Source: Limnanthes douglasii subsp. nivea
Taxonomy: Eukaryota; Streptophyta; Magnoliopsida; Brassicales; Limnanthaceae
Assembly: GCA_036936605.1 (NCBI GenBank)
Contig: JAUPFV010000005.1
Coordinates: 74,846,885-74,910,884 of the forward strand
Direction: 5' to 3'
DNA: 64,000 bases
Of the stretch, positions 20,957 to 30,540 are shown one piece after another. The notes under the pieces were generated by a model. It was not told the DNA's origin. It made no database searches and saw only the letters and a program-made list of their open reading frames with translations. How positions within the stretch are numbered: position 1 is the stretch's first letter; the number at the start of each line of letters is the position of its first letter. The position numbers and the translations under genes were made by a program.

Positions 20957-21448
20957 TAATACGTAGACAATTTGTCTTTGATTCTGCAAAATCATTATAG
21001 ATCAGTTAAGGACATTAGTGTTTCAAAGCCCAAAACACTATTTAATTTTTAGGTTAAATTTCCTTGCTTTTGCAAAGCATAGCCGAATACTCAATTTCAA
21101 ATGCATCCCAAATATTACTATTTTTTTTAGTGTTTTGAGTTTTTTTTATTTTTTATCTATTTTTTTTATAAAACAATTATAATACCAATAAGTATTCTAG
21201 CATAGTGAATTTTGGTAAGGTATATCGATCATTTGAAAAAGATCTAATTAATTAAAATTCAAATAATTTTTAAATAAAATATTTATGTGATTTTAGTATA
21301 AATTTGAAAAAAAAATAATACTATTTTGCGTTTTTAATCTGAAACTTTTTTATATTACATTATGATTTTCTTTTTATTATTATTAAAAATTGATTTTAGT
21401 TTCCACAACTTTAATTACAAATAATATATAATATATTATAAAAATATA
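20957..21448. other. Unassigned spacer between hAT-like element and MULE2
   Basis: AT-rich, with no coding similarity and no structured repeat noted. Confidence 0.5.
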
Positions 21449-21494
21449 GGGTATGGCTATATATACTCAATTCCGGTTTAATTATACCCAAAAT
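21449..21494 (+). repeat. Left terminal inverted repeat of MULE2
   Basis: Starts near GGGTATGGCTATATATACTC. It matches the reverse complement of 29060-29105 with scattered mismatches. Confidence 0.7.
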
Positions 21495-21776
21495 CTTCAC
21501 TTGACTTTAGTTTGGCTTTTTTGACCAAATTACCCTCGACGTTTCAATTAATCTCGAAATTTCCATTAAGTAAAAAAAACTACTAAGTGTATCCTAAGTA
21601 TACTCAATTCACAAAATAAGCTATTTCACTATCTATACCCAAACAAATACTATTGTTTAATGAATTTATCATCCAAATAGTCTATTTTTCTGAAAATCTT
21701 AAAAATCAACTTCAAACTTCAAAATACAATCAAGAACATTCAACCCCATTCCAAAAGAAAAACAGAAAAATCAAGC

Positions 21777-23886
21777 ATGCATCAGTCGGAAATAGGGATT
21801 AGCGTGGAGGAATTGATGTCGCCGGATAAAAAAGATGATGAATTATCGACGGAGAAGGAGTTGCAGTCGCCGGAGAAGCAACCACCATTGCCGAAAAATG
21901 TAAGATTTGGCCCGATATGACCACACACCATCGGTTCCGGGCCATGGAACCGGTCGTGCGTAGGTCACGCACGGCCAGTTGTATGGCCCGGAACCCATGG
22001 TGCTGAGGCCTCAATCCGGTCGGTATTTAGGCCTCAATACCACCGGTTCTGTGGCCTTGAACCGGTAGTATACGGGGCTCAGTCCGCTCGGTTATGAGGC
22101 CCCGTCACCACCGGTTCAAGGCCATAGAACCGGTGGTGCACCGTTGGTTCGCACAACTTTTTTGAAAAAAACAAGGTTTTTTTCCCTTTTTAATTATACC
22201 TGATTGCTTATTGTGATTTGTTGTTGTATAACAGGGTACGGATGTCGCCCATGGGACTGAGGAAGATTTCGCTAATGACTACAGTCATTTGTTCTTCACT
22301 ACCGAGTTCTATACACACGACGCGTTGATTAAATGGGTTACGAAAACAGGAAAACTCTATGGTATGGTTATCAACACAAGTCGGCGTGACAAAGTAAACA
22401 GTAGAAAACGTCCTAGGATGTATTTCCAGTGTGAGAGGTCGGGAAAATATAGTCCAAGAGTAGCCGAAAAAGACCGTAAATGGAAGTCTACAGGAACGAA
22501 AAAGATTGACTGCCCATTTCAGCTTCTCGGGTTAATGGTTGAACCAGATCAATGGAAGTTAGAAGTGAAATGTGGTATTCATAACCACGAGAGTTCAAAA
22601 CAGCTAGACGGTCATTCTTTGGCCGTTTGAATGATGAACAAATGGAATATGTTGAACGAGCGACCTACAATTGTACTAACCCATAGATATACTGAATGGT
22701 GTTAAGAAGCTAAACGAAGATAATGTTTCTTCTATGCGCACCATCTACAATGTACGACAGCAAAGCAGGGTTTTAAAGAAGGCGGGTAGGTCACAACTCC
22801 AGTTCTTGTTAGGGGAGCTTAAGTCACATAATTATTATGAATGGCATAAATCTAATGAAGACAATAGACAAGTCATTACAGATATATTTTTTTCCCATCC
22901 AGTCAGTGTTGACCTTTTAAAGAAAATTTCCAACAGTTTTGATCATGGATAGTACGTATAAAGTCATACGATATGGTATATCATTGTTTGAGATAGTGGG
23001 TGTGACGTGTACCAGATTGACCTATTGTGCGACATTTGCTTTCATGTCCCGTGAGAAGTTGAACAGCTTCAAATGGGTGTTAGAGTGTTTAAAGTCATTG
23101 ATTTCCGTTCACGGAATTGAAGAACCTCGTGTCATCCTGACCGACAGAGATTTAGTGCTGATGAACGCCATAGAAGTGGTATTCCCAGAGACAACGCATA
23201 TGCTATGCCGATGGCATATAACACAGAATGTTCAGGGGCAAACAAGAAAATATTTCCCCGAGAAAAGTGATCATGTGAAATTTGTTTCTGCTTGGAAGAA
23301 GATTGCGTATGCAGCATCACCGATTGAATTCGATCACGCCCGATGAGACATGCTATTGGAGTACAAAGACTATCCTCTTGCAATTGAATACACTGAAAAA
23401 TTGTGGCTCGATAAATACACGGACAAATTCATTTTTTGGAAGACGAACAACAACTTGCATTTGGGACATTGCAAGAGTAACCGCGTCGAGAGTGCTCATT
23501 CTAACCTAAAGCGTTACCTACGTACAAGAAAATTAAACTTTGCGTTATTTTGGGGGAGGGTTCATTCACTAGTCGAAATCCAACATGCTGCCATTAGGTC
23601 TTCGTTCGAGAAGAGTTGTTACATATCGCTGCATAAGTTCGCCGACAAACTATTTGATGAAATTCGAGGCAAGGTTTCCCACATGGCGTTAGAACCATTT
23701 TTCAACGAAGTAGAGAAAGCCGAAGATAGCAAGATGATAGCTATCGAAGATGGGTCGGATGTTAAACATAATGACGTCTGTATATACACTATAAAATCTA
23801 CCCATGGTATACCTTGCTATCACCAGGTCTGCAAGTGGCATAAAAACGGAAAAGCTGCATCGTTGGAAGCGTTTCACACCCACTAG
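21777..23886 (+). pseudogene. FAR1/MULE-type transposase of MULE2, lightly broken
   Basis: Exon 1 (21777-21899) encodes 41 residues, MHQSEIGISVEELM.., with a consensus GTAAG donor. An intron of 335 bp ends with ACAG before 22235. Exon 2 has a FAR1 DNA-binding domain (about 22290-22610: CPFQL then CGIHNHE, a C2H2-type pattern). The MULE catalytic core has LIMDSTYK (first Asp, near 22937), VILTDRDLVLMNA (second Asp, near 23137), CRWHI, and NRVESAHSNLKRYL (third acidic residue, near 23490). A SWIM-like end reads CIYTIKSTHGIPCYH (about 23780-23820). Breaks: a frameshift near 22620, a stop near 22685, one extra A in an A-run at about 22925, and TGA at 23344. The ending TAG at 23884 may itself be a lost Trp codon, with the ancestral protein continuing into the OTU region. 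Confidence 0.85.
21925..22150. repeat. Hairpin cluster 1 (intron 1 of the MULE2 transposase)
   Basis: GC-rich nested inverted repeats in an AT-rich element. GGTTCCGGGCCAT (21933-21945) pairs exactly with ATGGCCCGGAACC (21983-21995). Within the loop GTGCGT (21956) pairs with ACGCAC (21967). Further ACCGGTT/AACCGGT arms follow to about 22150, ending near GGTGCACC. Confidence 0.85.
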
Positions 23887-23935
23887 ACAAGGTTATAAAT
23901 ACTACCTCGTTCATTCCGTACGACCATGGAGATTC

Positions 23936-24782
23936 TCAAAGATGATCTGCAAAAGCTAGTATTGGATGTTATGGAGACAAAAGACAAAAGCCGTATAAAA
24001 CACATTTACAAGAAATGGTAAAGCAGTTGCTAGTGCAAATACGATGCGGGGAGATGTACCTCTCGTAGTTCTTCCATTGTCTCGCTTGCTATACGACCCG
24101 AAAGGTTTTTTGCGTTGGTTTCCGATTCACTTCAAGCCTTTTATATCTGGTATAAATGATGTTAAGGCTGACGGTCACTGTGGATATAAAACGGTTTTGT
24201 TTGGGTTGTACGGTCATGAATAAGGTTGGCGAGGTGTTCGGAAGGCAATATACCATGAACTAATGGAAAACTATGACACATACAGCAAGATATATAACGG
24301 TAAAGAGGAGTACCTGAAGGTTTCAGAAAGTATAAACTACTACGACACACCAGCATCCACCAAATATTGGATGACAATGCCGGAAATGGGCATTGCGATT
24401 GCAACCAAGTTCGAATGCATTGTTGATTTTGTGTCACTCGTGGGGTCTCACAACTGTAGACAAAATTGTTTACCTCTGCGTGGTAAACCCCCCATTATGG
24501 CCCAAAGACGTGAAATTGGTTTGGATTCGTTGATACTAATCACTTTGTCAATGTAAGTCATTTGATTTATGGTTTTCTTATTACTTACAATTGTATTACT
24601 CATTGTTTGGTTCTAATTTAAATCTTATTAAACATCTATCTATCAATCCCCTATGCCCTTGCGCACACATACATCCTACGTGGCAGAAGTTGAAGAGTGA
24701 AGAGGCTACATATTGGGAGCTACCAATAGTTGGTCGCTTCAAAACATACACGGAGCTCGAAGGGAGAAAGCCAGTTTGTTAA
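23936..24782 (+). pseudogene. OTU-type cysteine protease of MULE2, broken
   Basis: OTU proteases remove ubiquitin or related modifiers. A frame from the ATG at 24044 reads MRGDVPLVVLPLSRLL and then the catalytic Cys motif DVKADGHCGYKTV (about 24155-24195), followed by an in-frame TAA at 24221, then GWRGVRKAIYHELMENYDTY and STKYWMTMPEMGIAIATKFE. The His motif NHFVN lies near 24538, but in another frame after an indel. A GTAAG donor at about 24553 starts an intron, and the last exon (about 24645-24782) ends CPCAHIHPTWQKL..GRKPVC. Cys and His codons are both retained, so loss of function is by stop and frameshift. A leading segment from 23936 (MEILKDDLQKLVLDVMETKD) may be the N-terminus, or a fusion joint with the transposase. 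Confidence 0.75.
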
Positions 24783-25041
24783 TTCCCAAAAGTAACTAAT
24801 CTTTATGAATATGTTTAGTTGATTTGTGTCGCTTTATGTTTTTTGGTCGGATTTATGTTGTATAAAACCTTGTTTACTTTATCGTAGTGTTTTGTACTAT
24901 AGTTGTTTGACCGTAATTCATGACATTTTCCAACTTGTAACAATAAACAACTAATCATTTCATAACTTAATATAAAACATTACAAATAAGCAACAATAAC
25001 ATCGTTAAACATGGGTACATATCTTGAGATTGAACATATAG

Positions 25042-25381
25042 TTAGTCAAAATCATAGCCTTCATTGTCGCTGAGAATACGCACTATTTCCTCCTTTATGG
25101 CAATTTGAGAATGAACATATTCTGCCATTTCTAAAGACAAATAGTCTGTGATCATTAAACTAAACGAATCGAATGCCTCATTCGTAACTTCTGGGGGCTC
25201 GTTAAACACCAAAAACATTGGTCTACTAGTTATACACTTGTACCTAGTGGCTACCTCCTCACGAGTACGAGATTAAGGTATTTGTCTCGAAAAAATCATC
25301 GGTATTAGCGTCCGTTCTTTTAAACTTCACGTGTTTTGTAGCCTTGAGTAGATGAGCATCATCAACCACACTCCAACCTAT
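25042..25381 (-). pseudogene. Short acidic gene of MULE2, start codon lost
   Basis: No family recognised. On the - strand the frame reads GWSVVDDAHLLKATKHVKFK from 25378. After a frameshift near 25270 it continues SRTREEVATRYKCITSRPMF, EPPEVTNEAFDSFSLMITDY and ends LSDNEGYDFD with TAA at 25044-25042, about 112 codons in all. The expected start position reads ATA (25381-25379), which looks like a mutated ATG. A TATA box (25455-25446 on -) and a leader precede it. The coherent reading through a promoter, leader and stop argues for a former gene rather than a chance frame. It lies tail to tail with the OTU gene. Confidence 0.5.
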
Positions 25382-25445
25382 GAAGAAAGAATTAAGCTAG
25401 GTTTGAAAAAGAGTTTTATGTGTTTGGTGTGTCAAACTTAGACTT

Positions 25446-25455
25446 CTTTATATAG
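25446..25455 (-). promoter_or_regulatory. TATA box of the short - strand gene
   Basis: CTATATAAAG on the - strand, 65 bases before the presumed start position, followed by an A- and C-rich leader (GACACACCAAACACATAAAA). Confidence 0.55.
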
Positions 25456-25546
25456 AAAAATATAATATTACTTTGGCGGGAATTATAGAGCACGAAAGAA
25501 AAAGCGGGAAAAACATAGTGCGAAAACATTTCAAGTAATAATTGCA

Positions 25547-25830
25547 CACCATAGGTACAGCTTGCTGTGTACCGATGGTGCCAAGTCCATAGCACCATCG
25601 GTACACCATCCTGTGTACCTATGGTGCATTCTAGGTTACACCATAGGTACATAGTGTGAGGCACCATCGGTGCGCCTCACTGTGTACCGATGGTGCCATG
25701 CACCGGCCGGTACTTGGTATGCAAGTCAGTGCACTGTACCATGGGTACGCCTTAGCTAGTACCCATGGTGAACACACAGTTGTACCATTGGTACGCAGTA
25801 GTGTGCACCATAGGTTTTCACTCATTTATC
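25547..25830. repeat. Hairpin cluster 2 (upstream of the short - strand gene)
   Basis: Multiple perfect inverted repeats. GTACCGATGGTGC (25569-25581) pairs with GCACCATCGGTAC (25592-25604) over a 10-bp loop. CACCATAGGTAC and its inverse recur several times to about 25830. The cluster lies just upstream of the TATA box. Confidence 0.88.
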
Positions 25831-26190
25831 TTGTTTGAGGTTTTTAGTGAGCCGTTAGAACGTTTTTTGTTAATTTTTTTTAAAAGAATATTTTTGTTAT
25901 GGTTTTAACGTTGGTTGTTTACAATGGTACGAGTTAAGTATTTTGTGGATTCGAAATTGTAAATAAGCATTCAAAGAAATTTTAACAAATCTTAAGGAAA
26001 AGATGCAAATAAAATACTAACATTTATAAGCAAATAAAAAACTATTCGTCATAATACAGTTAAAGAAAGTTTAACAAATCCTAAAAATGGATAAATAACA
26101 TAAACGTGAATGAAAAAGATAGATCATAACATAGCTAAAACAAGTCCAATAATAAGGACAAATAACCAAGGAGAGAAGAGCTCCAAGACT
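25831..26190. other. Unassigned spacer in MULE2
   Basis: AT-rich, between hairpin cluster 2 and the 3' end of the plant mobile domain gene. No feature recognised. Confidence 0.5.
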
Positions 26191-26198
26191 TGATCTAT

Positions 26199-28823
26199 TC
26201 ACCTAAGAGCACCCTCTTCCTCCCGGCCTACATGCAATGTAACAATCGACCGAACAACCTCTAGCAATCTGTCGTCCGTGGTGCGTGGTGGTGGACTAAT
26301 AGTATGCCAACCATACTCAGCCAAGTACCTCCAATAGGTGTTTGTCACCGAATTTCTATAAGTGGCGATAGTAACGGTCAACCGGTCCTCTGAAAGTAAG
26401 TGCTGACGCCAATCTAGCCATTCACTCTCTCGCCATGTGTACCTTGCCAAATCTCCCTTCTTGTAACCCGGTCGGAGTATAAGTGGGAGTTTGGGTTCAT
26501 CCTGAACCTGTCCGAACTAGCGCATAACCCGATCAGGCATGTAACCCTTGACCGTGCTCATCATCCGCAAAAAGATAAACGATGGTGCGGATCTCCTGCA
26601 CGGGGAACTGGACTCTGATATCCTTGTATGGCTAAAAAATGACCTGTTCCAAATAAAATAAAAACCTTAGAATGTTAAAAAAATATAACTTAGTATGAAT
26701 ATGTTACTGAATACTAAAATTTAAACACTTACATCTTTCTTCTTCTGATCTGAAAGGAGAGTACGCAGAAACGATTTGGGGCGGATGTTTTGCCCAACAA
26801 TCCGCTATGGTAGCCACTTCACAATCCTAGGCTGCCTCGCTACGTGGTCCGCATTCTCGGAGGCTCTAAACACGGGGAAATGGTCATAAATCCAGCAATC
26901 TAGCATGGCTACAAATCCGTACAGGTTATACTTTGATGCTTTCGAAGCATCACCCAAACCACGAAACAGGAATGCCAATGCACTCGTAACCCACGCTATA
27001 TCCCACAAACCAGAATCCATATTCGCCAACCCGTACAAATAGTCACCCTTGACACTTTTCTGACTAGTATCCGCAAAAATAGTGCAACCAAATAAGTACA
27101 TCAGGTATACTCGTGATACCTAGCGGATAGTCTCTGCATCCGTCTGCTCAATGTAGCGACCCCTAGTGAAAGTCTCCCGCAGCCACTTGATCTTGAAGCC
27201 AACGCCTCTAATGGATTGTATCTCAGCACGGACCTCATCCACTGTCAACCTTAACATACTAGTGTAGTAACTGTATGCCTCATCATGTGGAGCCGTTACT
27301 ACATCCAAAGTCCGGCCAACTACAGGGAGACCTATAATGCAGCTGACATCATCTAGGGTAATCGTCATTTCCCCGAACGAGAAATGGAACGTGTTGGTCT
27401 CCTAATGCCAACCCCCAACGAATACCTCATCAAGTACTGAGTGCGTGAAGTACTGAGGTAAGTGAGCTATGAGTGAACCAAAAGGACTACGCGCCAAGTG
27501 CCGCTGCACCTCTGGTTGAGCACTGAGGTCCCATATACGAAGCACATTATAACGTGCCTGTATGCCTAATGAAGTACGACCCTGTAAATAAAAAACTAAG
27601 TCAAACATAAACAAAAGTAAAACCTTAGACTAGACGTTTAATAATTTGGTACTTACATGTCCGATGAAGACGTGATATGCCTCGTGCTCCTTGTAGTCAG
27701 GAAATAGAGGTATCTTGTTGCATTTCATAAATGCAAACATCTTCCGCTGCTCCTCTATGTGTATCACATCGATATGCTCCTCATCAATGGTATCCTGATC
27801 AGGGTCCCCAGTAGTATCCACACTCTCACTAACAGGTGGTGGATATGTAGTAGCTTACGCAGGGGATTGAGCACTGCGAGCGCGAGGTGGTGGAGCATTG
27901 GTAGCGGGAGGTGCTGGATCACTATTAACGGGAGGTGGTGATCGGTGTACATGCGACGTCTCGCGTCGTGAAGAGCCTCCACCTCTACTATCATCTACTG
28001 CTTTCTCTACAACTTTTTCTTTCCTCTTGCCATGGTCGATTCGGCGCAAACACCGATCAGATCTTATCCTCTCATCCTCCTCCTCCTCTGTAAGACTTAT
28101 AGTCTCAGGGTCTTCTAATGAATCCCGTCCGCGCTTAGCATCGCGGACCCTCTCATCTTCGACGGCCCGTACCGTCTTCAGATTCTTCCCCGGGTGTAGC
28201 GCCCGTAATCCCATGGGATACGCCCTAGAGCGAGGAAGACGTCGCTCCTCGACGGCATCAGGCCTACAATAATACAAAAAGCTAAACGAAATTAATAACA
28301 TATGATATAATCCGTAAAATTAAAAAAACAAAATTACAATTCGAAATCAAACTTCCAATTGAAATACGTATAACTTCCTTAAAAATTTCAATTTTTTTTC
28401 TAAAATTTAAAATAAATTTTAAAAATTCTTTTTCTTATTTTTTTTAGTTTCGGTTGTGCACCATAGGTGCACAGCAGCCAGTACAGAACGGCACAGACCC
28501 CCTGTTACGAGTAACACAGGAGGCTGTGCCGCTCGGTACACATGGGTTGCGCCGCTCAGTAGACAGGGGCTGCCCTAGGCGCACCAATGGCGCTGCCGGC
28601 CGACCATTTTCCAGCCGACAACGGGGCTGGAAAATGGCCCCTAAACCCGAAATTCTACCCTAAACAACTCTAAAATCTACTCTAAATTCATACCTAAACC
28701 CTAAATTCATACCTTAATTTAACATTAATCCTAAAATATAACATAGATCTAAGTAAATTAAAATTCAAAATTAAATTAGGAAAGTTACGTAGGTAGTGGT
28801 GGTGGGTTTTTGTTCTTCACCAT
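26199..28823 (-). pseudogene. Plant mobile domain (MAIN-like) gene of MULE2, broken
   Basis: Plant mobile domain (PMD) proteins occur in host chromatin factors such as MAIN and in MULEs and gypsy elements; their biochemical role is unsettled. Exon 1 (28823-28789) reads MVKNKNPPPLPT and ends in a GTAAC donor. Exon 2 starts near 28270 after a TTGTAG acceptor and encodes a charged, low-complexity N-terminus to about 27658 (GTAAGT donor). Exon 3 (27582-26720) holds the domain: PEVQRHLARSPFGSLI, then the hallmark MTITLDDVSCIIGLPVVGR, then YLMYLFGCTIFAD. Exon 4 (about 26640-26199) ends REEEGALR. In-frame stops are at 27855 and in exon 3 near 27402, 27119 and 26804; there is a frameshift near 26550 and a stop near 26520. 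The stops look like single-base changes, so decay is moderate. Confidence 0.8.
28456..28640. repeat. Hairpin cluster 3 (intron 1 of the plant mobile domain gene)
   Basis: GTGCACC (28456) pairs with GGTGCAC (28466). GGCACAG and CTGTGCC pair near 28490 and 28525. CCATTTTCCAGCC (28604-28616) pairs exactly with GGCTGGAAAATGG (28625-28637) over an 8-bp loop. It is GC-rich against AT-rich surroundings, as in clusters 1 and 2. Confidence 0.87.
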
Positions 28824-29059
28824 GATGGAGGAGGAGGAGGAGTAGTGGTGGCTCGCTTGAAAATCTTAGAGAGAGGTGGGAGTGTTTTGAGAAAAGAGAG
28901 TTTGAGAGTTTAGAGAGAAGTAAGAGAAGTGAGGGACGTGAAAGAAAGTTGAGAGAAAATGTGTTGGATGGAAGTTAGTAAAAACAATGACTTATATACC
29001 TAGAAAAAGATATTTTAAGAAAAAAATAGATATACTTAGATCACCTTTAAATATATTCA

Positions 29060-29105
29060 AAATTAGGTATACTTAAACTGGAATTGGATATATATAGATT
29101 CATCC
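29060..29105 (-). repeat. Right terminal inverted repeat of MULE2
   Basis: Reverse complement starts GGATGAATCTATATATATCC and matches the left end at 21449. Confidence 0.7.
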
Positions 29106-29820
29106 AAAAAGAAAGAAAATACTTAATTTATCTCGTTTTAAGAGGTTAGGTTCTAACCATGTTCAAATAGTGTTTCAAATAGTATACTAACACGTTGCTT
29201 TGTATAATACTTCATGGAAGGATAATGTGTTCCATAATAATACTCTCACATTTATTTGGTCCCTCTGTAATTGTAATTGATTATTATTGACTTTTCTAAG
29301 ATTTCAAAATTTAACATCTGAGAAAAAGTAAATTCAAAATTAAAAGGTTAGGATTAAAAAATTCATTATTTTAAAAACGAATATTAAAACTAAAATTTAA
29401 AATTTTAAAAATTCTAAAATTTAATATAATAATTTATTTTAATAATTTTACATAGAATATAATGACCACATAAAAACACTTAACAAAAAATTTATAACTA
29501 CGTTGGTGATATTTTATTTTGTCTTAAATTTTAAATAGATAAGTAATTTTTTTTATCTCCAAATAATCTTATCTTCTAAAAGATTATAGGTTATAATGTA
29601 GCATAAAAATTAATAAAAAAATCAAAAATAGATATCTTCTTCGAAGAACTTACATCAGTTGATGAAAGAATAAAATAAGATTTTTTTATCGCTTAGTTAA
29701 AAGAATTTGAGAGTTTCGGTCTCTTAGTTGAGAGAAGTGGAAAGCTGTTGATTATTTTGTAGTGGAATTGAGAATTGGATAGGCTTCATTATTTTTACTA
29801 TAACTATTAGACTCCCAAAA
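29106..29820. other. Unassigned AT-rich spacer
   Basis: No coding similarity or structured repeat recognised. Confidence 0.5.
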
Positions 29821-30540
29821 TCTACGGTGATAAGTATATTAAACAAATAAATCAAACAAATCAATTTAATAAATTCAAACAAATAAAGTAAATCAAGCGA
29901 ATATATTCAACCAAATCAAGTAAATAAATTCAATTAAACACATTCAAAACAATCAATTAAATAAATTCAAACAAGTTAAACAGGTCAGTTAAACAAATTC
30001 AAACAAATGAATTAAGGAATTAAAAATAATCAGAGAAATAAATAAATTAAATAAACTTCAACAAATTCGAACAAAAATAAATAAAGCAAACCAATTTAAA
30101 TCGTAAAAAAAAATCAATTAAATCCATGCAAACAAATTCATTCAAACTAATCAATTTAACAATTCAAACAAATCAATTAAATAAATTCAAATGATTTTTT
30201 TTTAAAAAAAATTAAATGAAACAATTAAACAAATCAAATAAATAAATTTAAACAAATGAATCTATTTTTTTGGACCAGTCAATTAAACAAATTAATTAAA
30301 TAAATTCAAACAATTTATAAAAATTAAACAAATCAATTCAAACAAGGAAAACCAATTAGTTAAACAAATTCAAATCTATTCACTTAAACAAATTTAAACA
30401 CATCAATTAAAAACAATTAAATAAATCTATTAAATTAATTAAATAAGTTCAATAAAAAAACAAATCAATAAAACGAATTAAAACAAATAAATTTCTAATT
30501 AAACAAATAACAAATCAATTTATATCATTTTATTTGGACT
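29821..30540 (+). repeat. G-poor low-complexity array
   Basis: Degenerate repeats of AAACAAATCAATTAAATAAA and similar, with very few G on this strand (often 1-5 per 60 bases). No fixed period. It ends at a T-rich stretch and a TA dinucleotide tract at about 30572-30595. Confidence 0.8.

Larger units (their letters stand above)
21449..29105. mobile_element. MULE2: Mutator-like element with FAR1-type transposase, OTU and plant mobile domain genes
   Basis: The outer about 40 bp are inverted repeats of each other: CTATATATACTCAATTCC at 21456-21473 pairs with the reverse of 29082-29099, and similarity continues inward for about 20 bp more (about 82% over 38 bp). Just outside lie AAAAATATA (left) and AAAAAGAAA (right), a possible 9-bp target duplication at 7 of 9 bases. 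Four genes are inside: transposase and OTU protease (+), then a short gene and a plant mobile domain gene (-). All carry disabling changes. Confidence 0.75.

Noticed and set aside
25416..25838. Several 60-83 codon frames rich in Cys, Thr and Tyr
   Set aside because: They read through the hairpin cluster on both strands; palindromes give paired false frames.
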